Positions 44,721-56,918 of a stretch of 64,000 bases of DNA are shown piece after piece. Under the pieces are notes generated by a model. That model saw nothing but the letters and a program-made list of their open reading frames with translations, was not told the DNA's origin and did not search any database. Origin of the DNA: Anastrepha obliqua. Its lineage: Eukaryota; Arthropoda; Insecta; Diptera; Tephritidae. The DNA lies in contig NC_072895.1 in assembly GCF_027943255.1 (NCBI RefSeq), positions 39,840,001 to 39,904,000 of the forward strand. The letters are read 5' to 3'. The translations under genes were made by a program, and so were the position numbers. Within the stretch, counting starts at the first letter, position 1, and every line of letters starts with the position of its first letter.

Positions 44721-46554
44721 CAACATTGCAGCATCTGTTTGGCAGAATATCAGTTCGTCTTTCCAATACACAATTTTTTAAATAAAAAAAAACTATTCAA
44801 TACACCTAACTGACTTAGCCACCGTTGGCCCAATGCATTTATATTCATGTAGGTATATGGGTTCAATGCAATAAAAATCATAAATTAGGCCAAAAAAATT
44901 GGGTTTAGCTATCAGTCTTGTCAATTCATCTATAAAACCGAGGACATGTCAACACTGCCAACCAGCCGACCAGCCGCCCAGCCACCAAGCTAATCAAACA
45001 ATCTCTCCAGTCAACAAGAATGTAGAAACGACTGGGCGACAGTAAGTCTTTTCTACTCTACCAAATGCGCCACTTCCAAGTGAAGCTGTAACTAAAACAA
45101 AAGGAAAGAATGGTAGACAGGTCCGGTTGACCGTCTCCAAACGCACACACTCATGTCGAATACTCCCGCTGATATGCTATCTCTAATTTGTTTATAGAGT
45201 TCTGTCGCTCTGCTTTGGTTGAATTCAAGTCTACGGGTCGGTGCATATACTTGTTCTTATTCTAGCCTTGTTTAATTCATAGCAATTGTTGCTGCTAGAG
45301 CTGTTGTTCTGGTTTGAAGTTTAAACGCTTGAGCGAAGTCAAGAAACTCCGTCAAGGGCGCATTTAGCAAAAGAAACGGACGACGACTCTGACGCGCTTT
45401 TGATTATGCAAGAGTGTGCCAAGACCATTAGAATGGCTGCAACGGCTGCATGATTATGGTGCAGTCAACGACAACGACAACGACAGCAACAACACCAACG
45501 GCAACGACAACAACAAATCGAATCGCACCCATACAACCAAATATTTCGAATGGCAAGCCTGTACACATACACACACCCCAAAATACACGTTCACACTTGG
45601 CATGCGCATAAATTTATATCCTCTAAGCAACAGTAATGCAACAACAACAATACACCTGCCAGCTAATGCTGTTTAAGGTACGTATTGGTGCGGCGTGCAC
45701 ATGTAAGTATTCACATACGTACACACAAATCCATACACCGCGGCACTTTGGCTCCTACTCTTCACGCTGGATGCGGATGCGAGGCGTTCTCGGCGCTTGG
45801 TGATTGGATCTGGTTGTGGTCGCCACTGCGCAGCTTGGCTGGTTAACTGGTTGTTTGGTTGGCTGCTCGGTCCGTCTGACCGTCGTTTGGTCGCGCTCAC
45901 CAGCAGCAGTTGCTGTACGCCGCTCACAACATCACCAGCCACGGGCTAAGTGCATGCACAAGCTTAGCATTCGGCAACTTGGACTAAGCAGCACCGGTAG
46001 CTAGGCAGTCAAGCGGCTAAAATGCAGAAGTCGATATACCTGCCTGCCAGTTCGCCAGCCTGCAGCACAACACACTTCAAAATTAAAAATGCAGCGCTCG
46101 GTAGCAGCGGCGGCGCACATTTTGCCGTGAACTAATTTGATAATGCAGTCAGTTAGCTGGTGTGTTTTAACACAGTAATGGCAGCAACAAAATATGTTGC
46201 ACAGCACAGAACAAAAAGTAGAATTCATACACTAAAATCAAACAATAGCAACAACAACAGTAGCCAGTTAGCAAAAGCAAAAAGACGAACATTTATTTGC
46301 TGCTTTAGACAAACTTTTTGAAAGTTACTTTGTAAGTCGGTGTAAAATCAAAGAGATTTTCAATTTTGAAAGGTGGCGTGCGCGCATGCGCCCGTCTATA
46401 GAACACATACATGCATATATATCAATGCGCCCAATATTAGGCGGGGGCACCAATTTGCACGGATATGGCTTTCGAGCCATATAAGCTTTTAATTGGCTTG
46501 ATAAGTGGGCAGCTGTAGGCGTAATGCAGTTAGCAGTTTTCATTATTTAAAAGT
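44721..46554. other. Unique non-coding interval with GC-richer island
   Basis: No gene is recognised. 44955-45000 (CCAACCAGCCGACC...) and 45770-46120 (TTGGCTGGTTAACTGGTTG...) carry complementary CCAGC/GCTGG-rich words. CAACGACAACGACAACG lies near 45468. The small frames here are repeat-encoded. Confidence 0.5.
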
Positions 46555-47670
46555 GAAAATGTTACTTTAAAATAAAATAATTAGTTATAACAATTAATAA
46601 TAAAATGAACACAGTTCAAATAAAAAATGAAGCAAATTTAAATAAAATAAATATACAAAAATAAAGAGAAATAAAATTAAAAAAAAATTTAACAACATAA
46701 AATAAAAAAGTAAATGCAATAAAAATAAATAAAAAATAAAAATAAATAAAAAATAAAAAAATCCAAAAATTTAAGAAACAACTTACAATAAAAAAATTTA
46801 TGTATAAAACTTATAATCAATAAATATTAAAATATTAAAATATTAAAATAAATAAACCAAGAAACAACTTCAACTAAAAAATATAAAATAAAATGAAATA
46901 AAAAGAAATAAAATAAAATTTACTGAAATTAACTAAAAATAAACAAATTTAAAAAGGAAATTTAATAAGTTAAATAAAAATTAAACAACAAGAATCAATT
47001 AAATAATACAACATACCAACAACAAAGTAAATTGAATAAGAAAAATAAAAAAATTAAAATAAAATAATAATTTATAAATAAAAATAATAAACAAGATGAA
47101 AAAAAGTAATATTAAAAGAAAATAACACTAAAAGAAATTGAAAAATAAAATTAAAAAACTAAATTCAAATAAATAAAAGAAATTTTCATTAAAAAAAACT
47201 AAAACATGAATCAAAATAAATAAATCAATCAAAATAACAAATATAAAAAAATCATCAAAGTAATAAATAAAAATTAATAACCAAAATAATAATAAATAAA
47301 AATAAAAAAAGTTAAAATTAAATAAAAAAAAAGAATTTTATTAAATTCAAAAAAAAAAAAAATAAAATATAATAAAGTGAAATAAAATCAAATCAAAATA
47401 AAAAATAAAAGAAAATAAACTGAAACCAACTAAAACAAATAAAGTAAAAAAAAAAGAATTTAAACAAAATTAAAAAGTAAAAACCAATATAAAATAAAAA
47501 AATTAAAAATAAAAATAAAAATCAATAAATACTGAATAATGAATAAAAAAAATAAAAAAAGATAAAATAAAATAAAAATAAAAAAAAAATAAAAAATATG
47601 ATAAAATAACATACAAATAAAACAATAAATAAAATAAAACTAAACAATTTAAATAAAAATGCAATAATGC
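46555..47670. repeat. Extremely A-rich, strand-asymmetric low-complexity tract
   Basis: More than 1 kb made almost only of A with single or double T (TAAAA, AATAAA, AAATAAAT words). T runs longer than 3 are rare and there is very little C or G. The tract continues at 48741-48950 and at 49366-49680, so three insertion-free pieces form one larger tract. It probably derives from an expanded AAAAT-type microsatellite. Confidence 0.85.
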
Positions 47671-48740
47671 ATAAAAATGCACCCTTGCTATTCTCCTGTT
47701 CACTCCCAACTAGGGAAGAATGGAAGACAAATCTTACCGAAATCGATGGCCCTCTGACGATATATACAGATGGTTCAAAACAAGACGGCAAAGTGGGATT
47801 TGGAATCTTTTCCAATTCCCCTCACATCAATCTATCATTTAATTACCCGACTACTGTAGCGTATTCCAAGCGGAAGTATGCGCTATCTGGTATGCTGCGA
47901 AAACTCTCTTAGAAAATAGAATATCACTAGAGGATATCCGCTTTTTCACCGACAGTCAAGCGGCCGTTCGAGCACTCAGCTCCTCTTATACCCACTCAGA
48001 TGTGGTTCGATCCTGTCTCTTATCTCTTAACGAGATAAGTGTTCAGAATTCTGTCTAAGTTATCTGGATACCGGGTCACAGTGGATTCGAAGGTAACTGC
48101 AAAGCTGATGAGCTCGCAAGAGCTGGAGCTGCGCAATCATATGTTAGTAACTTACCCACAATCCACATTCCGCTCTCAACATGTAAAATGCTCATCGATC
48201 GAGAATTTCACAGCATTGCTGATCGGAGGTGGCGAGTGGAAACTACTTGCGTTACGACCTGACAAATCTGGCCATCCTACAATCTGAAAGAGACAAAAAC
48301 CCTTATAAGTCTTTCGAAACACGAACTAAGGCATATAACATCTCTTATCACCGGCCACTGCCTTTTGGGCACTCACGCACGTCGGCTCAGGGTTCCTCAA
48401 AACGACCTGTGCAGATACTGCGAGGACGAAGATGAGGAAGTATCGAGCAGACATTTGCTGTGCAGTTGTCCGGGTCTAGCCAGAAGTCGACTCGCTCTTC
48501 TAGGCTCTCCAACAATTGACAATCTTTCAGTACTCTCTGACCTGAAAATCGAATCTCTCATCAAATTTTCGAAACGAATTAATATCTTTGACCAAAATCT
48601 ACAATAAAAATCTCGGTTAGGTGGGGAAATCATTTAAAATAATGAGCTCTAGGGCAACACAACGGACCCAACTTGCGGTCTATGTGGCACTCCGATGCGG
48701 GGTCACCCTTAAACCAACCAACCAACCAAATAAAAATGCA
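47671..48740 (+). mobile_element. 5'-truncated non-LTR element with 11-bp target-site duplication
   Basis: ATAAAAATGCA at 47671-47681 and again at 48730-48740 flanks an element of 1,048 bp (47682-48729). Contents in order: RNase H with its first acidic motif IYTDGSK (near 47764), FFTDSQAAVRAL (near 47943), WIPGHSGFEGNCKADELARA (near 48066), then the C-terminal GTHARRLRV...CRYCEDEDEEVSSRHLLCSC (near 48365-48475), and a stop at about 48605. A 3' UTR (CAACGGACCC) ends in an ACCAACCAACC tail. Frameshifts, including one near 47860, break the frame. RT and endonuclease were lost at insertion, as in target-primed reverse transcription that stopped early. Confidence 0.9.
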
Positions 48741-48950
48741 AACAAAAAATAAGTGAAATAATAATTAAATAAGATAAATCGAAATTTACTTTAAATAAGA
48801 CAAATACAAAAAAATATAAATGAATAAATAATAAATTAAGGAATTAATAAAAATAGAAAATATTAAACAAGATAAAATAAAATGACATAAAACGAAACAT
48901 AAAAATAAAAGAAAATAAAATAGAATTATCTGAAACCAACTAAACTAATA
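48741..48950. repeat. A-rich tract (continuation)
   Basis: Same composition as 46555-47670, resuming directly after the retrotransposon target-site duplication. Confidence 0.8.
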
Positions 48951-48954
48951 AAGG

Positions 48955-49365
48955 GATCTGGACAACGTTTGTTTTCAACAAGACGGCGCTACGTGCCACA
49001 CAAGCAACGAAACCATTAATCTTTTACAGGAAAAGTTTCTGGATGGTGCTATCTCTCGAAGAGGTGATCACAATTGGCCACCGAGATCTTGAGATTTAAC
49101 ACCTTGTTACTTTTTTCTTTGGGGCCACGTGAAAGAGAAGGTCTACGCCAACAGCCCTGGGTCGATTCAAGACCTCAAAGATGGAATTCATGAGGCTATC
49201 GAGAACATAGGGCAGCCACTTTGCAATTCGGTTATGGAAAATTTCATGAAAGGATAACGTCATACCTTCCTCTTTGTAATGAAATAAACATCCGATCATT
49301 TATATTAAAAAATAGCACTTTTCTTTGAATATCAAAATAACACCTCTTATTGGAAAACCCTTTAT
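48955..49365 (+). pseudogene. C-terminal part of a DDE transposase with right terminus
   Basis: A single frame reads LDNVCFQQDGATCHTSNETI, LLQEKFLDGAISRRGDHNWP, PRS then TGA then DLTPCYFFLWGHVKEKVYA, to ENIGQPLCNSVMENFMK and a stop near 49255. The internal TGA replaces a cysteine codon of the usual PRSCDLTP. The usual aspartate of DLTPLDxFLW is changed (DLTPCYFFLW), removing the third catalytic residue. The right end AACACCTCTTATTGGAAAACCC (to about 49362) looks like a terminal repeat. The 5' two thirds are missing. It lies within the A-rich tract. Confidence 0.8.
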
Positions 49366-49680
49366 AAAATAAAATAAAAAAGTAAAACTAAATAAAATAA
49401 AATAAAATAAAATAAAATAAAATAAAATAAAATAAAATAAAATAAAATAAAATAAAATAAAATAAAATAAAATAAAATAAAATAAAATAAAATAAAATAA
49501 AATAAAATAAAATAAAATAAAACAAAATAAAATAAAATAAAACAAAATTAAAATAAAAATTAAATAAAACAAAATATAACATAATACAATAATAAATAAA
49601 TAAATTTAAATTAAAATGAGATAAAGTAAAATAGATTAAATTTAAATACCTCAAAATAAAACAGAACTAAATACATCAAG
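49366..49680. repeat. AAAAT pentamer microsatellite
   Basis: Pure AAAAT from about 49390 to 49521 (about 26 units), then interrupted units to about 49680. The minus-strand FILFY frames are artefacts of this repeat. Confidence 0.95.
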
Positions 49681-49844
49681 CTTATAACACTATCACGAGA
49701 AAAGGTCAAACAGTTCGCAGAATGAACAGGAAGGTTGTTACATGCCTTATGAAGAAATTTGTCTAGGTAGGTCAAAAATTAGAACTTTTCCAGGAATCAC
49801 CTCAAACAACAAGTATATAAATATAATTTGCGCTTACACCCTTA

Positions 49845-49990
49845 TCTTCGGTGTATGGCCGAGCTCTTCGTCCAGTTTGTGATGTGCGCCTTCTGCGTCA
49901 TGTCAGCTTTATGCTGCCTCGGCACAGCAAATGGTTTTCGTTATGACCTGTTTTTCTACTCAGAAAATTGCAAAGAACCACGACAAGTGA
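49845..49990 (-). repeat. SINE fragment, minus strand, degenerate
   Basis: Read on the plus strand, GGTGTATGGCCGAGCTCTTC and TTTGTGATGTGCGCC, then CAAATGGTTTTCG, mirror the SINE 3' body (compare 31600-31720). Head and tail are absent. Confidence 0.6.
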
Positions 49991-50205
49991 TGAATAGTAA
50001 TTCCAAAAATGAATCTGTAACTCTGGACTCACAGTAACTATTCGAATTCTAAAACAAAAACATCGTCCTTCTACTATATTAACGAAGAATCAACAAAGGA
50101 GAGAGCATTCAATATCTCTCTATGATGAACAGCTGTTCCTAGGTAACATTGCTCACTGGGTCCGAAAATATACATATTTTTCTTCCCGTTATGTACAGTA
50201 GTTTT
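49991..50205. other. Non-coding interval
   Basis: No gene or element is recognised. Confidence 0.5.
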
Positions 50206-50590
50206 TGAGAAGGGAGTGTAGTTTTGTAGCTCATTCAATTTCGGACAATATTACGCCAATTTAAAGTGATTCAATATTCGCATTGGTGTCTGATATTTTT
50301 TTTTTTTTGTTGATGGTGTTACACATTTTCTTCCATGTAACGGATGTGCGACATTTTAAACTATGAAACTACATTTTCAAGATAAATTTATAAAGATTCT
50401 AAAGAAAAAGTTTGACAATTTGATGTATTACTTTTTTTAATTTTGTTCAAAATTGTAAAATTTGGTTTTTGTTGTAATATATTTAAACTATGTTTTTATA
50501 AAAATATTAAATAAAAAAAAAAATAGGCAAAACTTTGCATTAGGTCACGCAGCTATTATTGTGAACACAGATGTGACCTTACATACGGTC
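50206..50590. repeat. AT-rich palindromic family, copy F
   Basis: Shares GTAGCTCATTCAATTTC near 50227 (compare 10029), GTTGATGGTGTTACACATTT near 50309 and a right-end AGGTCACGCAGCTATTATTG near 50542 (compare 10738). The central loop and right arm are shortened. Confidence 0.5.
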
Positions 50591-52176
50591 CAAAAAAGTT
50601 ACAATAACAGGTTGAATAAAATGGGGTTAGCCCTTTAAGGTCCATTAATTACGATCAAATTCCAAATTATTGCACTACAATTGAGCTAAGCTCACTAAAA
50701 TGGATACTCGGGTTATTACAAATCAGGTGTCAGTTTTCCAGAATTCAAAATGGCGGACGCTTAACAATTGATGTAATGTCATCATTATATTACATAACTC
50801 TGAGATTACAGGAGGCACTGATTAGACTAAACGGCTTCCTCGTCTCTACGGGATTCTGAATGTAGCGAAGCCACATTTTCGTTTTTGAAAATATCAGTAA
50901 AGTATCTGTTCTTCATTTTTGAGGTTTGTCACTCACTGAGAGTCGCTAAAATAATACACCAGTTTTTGTGTCAGTCAAAAATTTCAGAATCGCAATCATT
51001 TCTGTCGCAAAGGTAAACGTCGAAGGTGTAGCCAAACTCGATTTCCGTGATCTTATTGCCATTGTCGTGAAATCGACCTTGCTGAATGGCTAATTGCAAA
51101 GCTTCCATTAAAGAACTCGCATGTGAGGCTGGTTGTTTCCATCAGATGCATTCAACTAAACGAGGCATTGCAATCGCTTCTCTTCATTTCTATTGAAATG
51201 CCAAAGCCAAGCACTGGAATGACAAAGCCACCCACTCTGTGAATTCTAAAAATACCACACGTACTTCGGACACTCTGTACAAATAGAATGACTAGAAGTG
51301 CGCTTCTATGTTAACTCTTTACTTGGTTTCTTGTTTTACTTTTTCTACTTGCTTTGAAACGTCATTGCCTGCGTCGGCTGTATCACCACTATTCCAGAAA
51401 GTTAGAAACGAACACAAAAGTGTGTATGTGTATGCGTGACATATGTGTGTATGTGTTTAAATCATATTTCCTTTTTTTGTATTACACCTACGTAAGCGCG
51501 AATTCTTCATTCACAGCGATGCACAGCTAAAAATAGAATCTCATCAAACGAAATTCACCGCCTTATCGACGCACACCAGCCACCATCACAAAAACACAAT
51601 GACCAGCCAACGCATTGAGATGTATCCTCAGCAGTCGGTAGCAGTGAGTAGACGTTGCCAGCAGCAGCTGGTAGCTGATCAAAGTGCTCTCGGTGAAAGT
51701 GATGATTTACACTGACGCCCCCAATGCTACTTATATATGTATTATACATATGTATGTGTCTGTATGCAAAACTATGCCCACGCAATTCACTTTTTAATTC
51801 AGTGCGCATTCTAAAGTAGTTTTTCGTTGCTCCCCTGCAATTACAGCTGGAGAAGTCAAATGAGGGAGTTCGAAACATTTCTGCTTTCTCCCCCGCTTTG
51901 AAAAATATAAATGTTAACACTTGTTGCGGAAAGTTAAAAGTTACCAGAGCAAATTTACAAGTCAACGATCTGGGCATCCGTTTCGACAACCTGCGTCCAA
52001 ACATTAACCAACCGAACATCTGCATAATCTAGACCACATGCAAATCAACTGATAATTTAACGCAAATTTATGAGCCAGTGTACATATGTTTGTACTAGCC
52101 GTGCACACACAAACAGAGCTTTTTTACGTATAATTGCTTGTGCCCTCATTGGATGTCCTCGATATAATGAAAACTC
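50591..52176. other. Non-coding interval
   Basis: No element is recognised. A 156-codon minus-strand frame (51555-52025) has no known domain and spans a TATATATGTATTATACATATG simple stretch. I treat it as chance, with low certainty. Confidence 0.45.
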
Positions 52177-52179
52177 CTA

Positions 52180-52640
52180 CATGTTGGATGACATAAGATG
52201 AGTAGCCCGGAAGGAAATTTTAATTATTACCTTCTTTTCTTCTTGGCGACTGGCGTAATAATCGCTTAAGCGATCTCGCCCGACTTCAGCAGAGCGCGCC
52301 AGTCGTTTCATCCTCGTGCTAACCGGATCCGGTTGGGTACCATAAATGAAGCTAACCCTTCTCCAACTGATCTTTATAACACAAAGCAAGCCGTCGTCGT
52401 AAAGTTCATACAGCCGGCGGTACTCGCCGTCGCTTACGGTACTCGACTTTCCGCAAAAGATACTTTTCTCAAATACCCTAAGTGACGTCTCATCGGATAT
52501 TATCATCGTCCAAGCTTCTGCACCATACGATAGGATGGGCATGATGAGAGCCTTGTAGAGAGTTAGTTACACTTTACTTCTCAATTGCCTACTTAGTCCA
52601 AAGCAGCACTTGTCGATAATGTCGATTATGTTTCAAGCTT
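52180..52640 (-). pseudogene. RTE-like non-LTR C-terminal remnant, minus strand
   Basis: On the minus strand, from about 52620 downward: KCCFGLSRQLRSK, stop, LTLYKALIMPILSYGAEAWT, MIISDETSLRVFEK, GEYRRLYELYDDG, then ISWRRVSF (usual QRLRWAGHV), then RLARSAEVGRDRLSDYYASR, ending EEKK near 52210. This is the conserved region after the RT domain of RTE-like elements. The RT core is missing. The DNA motif CGCTTAAGCGAT at 52262 is shared with 14058. Confidence 0.8.
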
Positions 52641-53995
52641 GACATTGTTACGTCCAGAGTAGTTCCTCGCTCCTTATAAAAAACTGGGCAAGTATACGGG
52701 AGTTCCTGTTTCCTATTCATCTTAATTATTGATTCCCATGACTTATGTAGTAGATATTGTAAGCTATATCCAGCCTTTGGGTATCTGGGGCCAATATGCC
52801 AATAAAGTCAGGCCACGGTTCCGCTTACAGATCGGTTGTTATCTTAAGATTTTATTCTGACAATATGGAAGCAGCACATTGACGCTAATTTAACTCAATA
52901 AACCAGTTATCCCCTTCCCTGCATGGTGAATCAAATATATTAAATTTTTCAAAAAATATCTACTCAGTATGGTTCATGAGCAATATCTGAGTAGTACATC
53001 ATCACCAATGTAGTGTTCTAAGACCACTCACGCACGAAATATCCACTATTTTTGGGTGTATCGCTGTAGGGTAACGATGGTCGACTCAGTAGACATTTCA
53101 CACGTCAAACCTACCCCGTCCTGCGACGAATTCCCCAAAGCCGGAGCTTTTTTAATGAATCCTAATCAAATGCATTGCGTTGCGAACTCAGAGTAATAAA
53201 GAGAGAACTACCCTTGCAATTCACAAGAATGGCTGAGTCAAAATGAAACAAGATACGTATTGGCAAAATTGCGAAACATATTTGGCCCAATGACAATTCA
53301 AAAACAGGAGGTCTGCTTAAAAAAATGGATTTCCTGTAACATAAAGCTCAAGGATGGTGTAATCCTACAGCGGCGACATTTGGCGCGAATGAAAAGCCGG
53401 CTATTTCAAAGCAAACTCTAAAAGAATTCTCTAAGTGTGCTTTGACTAACAAGACTAGATTTTGCACAGATAATTTTGCAAATGATAGTGAATCGTGATA
53501 ATAGAGTTATAGACAAAATAGTGTTATAGACAAATTAATAGTGATCAGTGGGGGTCTGAAATTTTCATGGAAATATTTTTGTGAGACATTTTAACCTTTC
53601 AACGACCTCATAAACTTCACATTTGCAAATTTTAAAAAATAAGGGCCCAACTAACCCACATAGTTAAGAAATATTGGGCTAAATTATTCCACAAAAATAT
53701 GCCCCATTAAATTTTATTCTGGACTCCTAAAGGCAATATTAATGGTAAATGTTATTTTATTCGAGTTTCCTCAAATAATTAACGTCAGATCAAATACACT
53801 GTGAACAAAAATTGAGACTCTTAGAAACAGCAGCTGGTTCAATAATCTGTAGCTCTTATCATTCCATAATTGCCATACCTCATGCTTCACTTTTCTTCCC
53901 CGCATGGCGTCGGAATAGCGGTCTGGACTTGTCTTCGTAGTTAATATAAGAGGTTGCTGATTAGTTTGCCAGGAAGTTGTCAATTTAATCGACCT
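52641..53995. other. Non-coding interval
   Basis: No gene or element could be named. Some parts (52730-52960, 53080-53440) have repeat-like base balance. Confidence 0.45.
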
Positions 53996-53999
53996 TAGA

Positions 54000-54480
54000 G
54001 ATCTCCTAACCAGACAACAGCATCCCCTTGACTCTTGTTAAAGGGAATTTGCAAAACTTATTTCTCAAAAAAGCGCAGGACAGATGGAGCTCGATTTCTT
54101 CGTATGCTATTTCGAAAACCCTTTGCCCCCAGTACAATGAAGGCCCCAGTATTCGTAACTGCTGTACGGTCATTGCACGATTGCCAAACATACAGGAAAG
54201 CTAGGCTTATGATTTAATTCCCATTGCTATGAGGATCTTTCAGAGAAGGAGACTGTTGAGCACTTTCTCTATAAATATCCGGATTCGGCAGCTAGACATT
54301 AAGGTCACTGGGCGCTCCTTTCTTCGACAGCCTGGGACAGTTCTCCAACCTAGATCCAATTAACCTTCTCCATTACATTAACAGCTCTGGTTAGCTGTAG
54401 AAATTGACGCTTTAGTGCTTCGTGAGGGCCAGACTGGTACTTCAACCATTTCACCTACCTAATATAATAGGCCGTGGTAT
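54000..54480 (+). pseudogene. Non-LTR retrotransposon 3' end, degenerate
   Basis: Belongs to the same subfamily as 14660-15150: KGICKTYFSKKRRTDGARFL, MLFRKPFAPSTMK, then in shifted frames a KETVEHFL-like stretch near 54250 and INLLHYINSSG near 54358. A 3' UTR with GACTGGTACTTCAACC and a CACCTACCTAAT tail follows. More decayed than its relative. Confidence 0.7.
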
Positions 54481-55700
54481 ATACATAGATTTTGATAAAT
54501 TTAATTTTTAGGACAAAAATATTTTCTACCAAATATATTTCACATCTTTCACTTCCCACATGGTAAACCAAAAACCATTTCTATTTCCCTACCGGATAAC
54601 TTCACACATTAATAACCGCCACCAACCTACACACACTCTTTGATTTGTGACATCTGACACAAATAGCCTATCGGCTAATGCCCCATAACACGCACACGCA
54701 GGCGCTCGCACTCATTCTCGTACATAACCAACAAGTGCAAATGCATGCAATGAAGTAAAAAATGCTCCATCAAGGACGAAATATATATGGCGCCTTTGCA
54801 CAGTGTTGCCACATAATGTCGTTTAGCATATGTTTAGCTAACAATTCACTGCGGTCGATTGGAGGTAAATATATGTACATATGTCTACTAGGAATATTTA
54901 ATATGTTAGCAGCGTATGCATGACTGGCGTTTCCGCTTTGTGGAATCTTGGCTAAAAGTTTTGAACCGCAAAATGAGGTGGTGTTATGTACAGCAGGAAA
55001 GCGTACCATATTTCAGGCTACAAATAAAATTGTCTATTAGCAGTGGCTGAAACAAATTCTAAACGGCGCAAGAGATGTGTGATGGTACAGATAAAAAAAT
55101 ATTTTATTGAAGGGTTGGGTTGTTTTGATTTTAGAAAGTAAATTGCAGAATATTTATGAAAATGCTAAAACTGGTCGGTGCCACACACATTTAACGGATA
55201 AGAGTTGCCAAACAGTGACTATCCTGCCTCAGAAGAATTCACATAAGCCGCCGCAGCATAAGGCGAACTCGGAAACTTTCCAAAATGGAAGCCGTTGTTG
55301 TACAGGATAGTCCCCCCCCGCATTTGGAATTTGAGCTATCGATTTTTTATTAATTTTAACAAAAAAAAAATAACATTTGTGATGTGCAAAAAATTTAGCT
55401 TATGGTTGGAAATTTACAATATGGGTCACTTTTCGCTGGAACAAATGGACTGAAATGAATGAACGCTTGACGATAAGAGTTGAGAAATTTCGCACTAATA
55501 CTAAAAAAAAGTTTAGTGGTAGTTAAAATAATAGTTTCATTAACACAGAACTCTCAGCTTTTCAGTGTTTTAACTGTTCGCTTATTGCATTAATTATTTA
55601 GTCTACTATGCCCAACCCTGTTGACGATTGACGATTAGCATTTTTATCGAAAATTCAACACTTCGGACGAATTTATTTTCACCTTTTCGGTTATGTTAAC
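54481..55700. other. Non-coding interval
   Basis: No gene is recognised. The short frames here have no motif. Confidence 0.5.
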
Positions 55701-56092
55701 ACACACAATTGTCGCATTTAATAATCGGAAAATCCGCACGACGCCATAGAGAACCCAATGCATTCAGAACAAGTGACCGTTTAATGTGGATTTTGGTCTG
55801 GCGCATATTTTATAATTTTTTTTTTTTTTTTAAATATGCAAAGAGTCACCCTGCAGAACGATTTTTGTTTCTTCGAATTGAAGAGGATGACATATACCAT
55901 ATTTTCTTTCAGCAGAATGCCACTAAATGCTACACAGCCACGCTTACATTCCATCTGTTGTCTTCGCAAAATGAATATTCAGCCGAAACAGTGATGTCAA
56001 TTGGTCGCCTAGAATCAACGGTAGGCATTAGGCTATTTTTTCTGGGGATAAATTTTACACCAAGGAAGATTGAAGGGTGGAGACAATAAAAC
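55700..56092 (+). pseudogene. Degenerate DDE transposase fragment
   Basis: The frame reads NPMHSEQVTV, stop, CGFWSGAYF, a T-tract-encoded phenylalanine run (55809-55831), then EEDDIYHIFFQQNATKCYTATLTFHLLSS. This corresponds to the middle and second catalytic block (FQQDGATCHTA) of the transposase type at 43773 and 48955, with the catalytic aspartate changed (QQNA). No termini are found. Confidence 0.65.
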
Positions 56093-56233
56093 GAAGCCTG
56101 CGTTGGTGAGGTAAGTGCGGCAATTCGTAAAAGTGTGCGGAAAAATTGAATTAACAGAAGAGACTATGTGATATTTCAAAATTGTTTGAAGCGCTTGTTA
56201 CTAATTGACCTATTAATCAAATTGACCTGAAAA

Positions 56234-56878
56234 AATGGGAGAAGTCATAACGTTCCACCACCAAGGCAAATCAGCCTACGAAGAAACGTCATACCGACCT
56301 TTCTCACTATTGCCCACTCTATCAAAAATTTTGGAAAAATTATTAATTAAACGAACCAATGCAATAAGTGAAAAATAAAATATGTATAATTACTGGGCAC
56401 CAAATTCGATTCCGTACTAAACATTCGACTATTGATCAAGTCCATAGGATTGTTCAAGTAATCGAGCATGCATATGAAGAGAAAAAACATGCTCTGCTGT
56501 ATTCATAAAGTATGTCATGCTGGGCTACTAAAAAAATAAATGCACTATTACCAAATCAGTCACTGCTTATTTATCCGATCATTACTTCAGAGTCAAACAA
56601 GAAGATGCGTATTCAGGTCTCATAGAAATAAAGGCTGAAGTTCCTCAAGGAAGTGTGCTGGGCTACCTCCAGTCTTTACTGTTTCCTTCTCACCTGTCAT
56701 GTAATCAAACTGCGTTACAGCAACATTCGCTGATGATACAGCAATACTTTCAATAAGCGAGACTACAAACGAATCGACCTCGGAATTGAAAAATCGCCAT
56801 AGGCAACATTTACGATTCGACAAAGAAATGGCATATTCGACTTAATGAAACAAAGTCTGTGCATGTAAAACTTTACAT
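56234..56878 (+). pseudogene. Jockey-type reverse transcriptase remnant
   Basis: RT blocks in order across frameshifts: EETSYRPFSLLPTLSKILEK (near 56280), HQIRFRTKHSTIDQVHRIVQ (near 56399), YLSDHYFRVKQEDAYSGLIE (near 56570), AEVPQGSVLG (near 56637), the catalytic FADDTAILS box (near 56729) and IRLNETKSVHV (near 56835). This is a nearly continuous RT domain without the endonuclease before it or the thumb region after it. It stops abruptly about 40 bases before a 5'-truncated mariner. The FADD catalytic pair is retained, but frameshifts and stops make it a pseudogene. Confidence 0.85.
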
Positions 56879-56918
56879 ACAACAAAATACGATACCTTCT
56901 ATATACTCGTACATACAA

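Noticed and set aside
49300..49654. Phe/Ile/Leu/Tyr repeat proteins on the minus strand
   Set aside because: They are translations of the AAAAT microsatellite.
51555..52025. 156-codon minus-strand frame
   Set aside because: No recognisable domain and biased by simple sequence. It is kept as unproven, since I cannot run a homology search.
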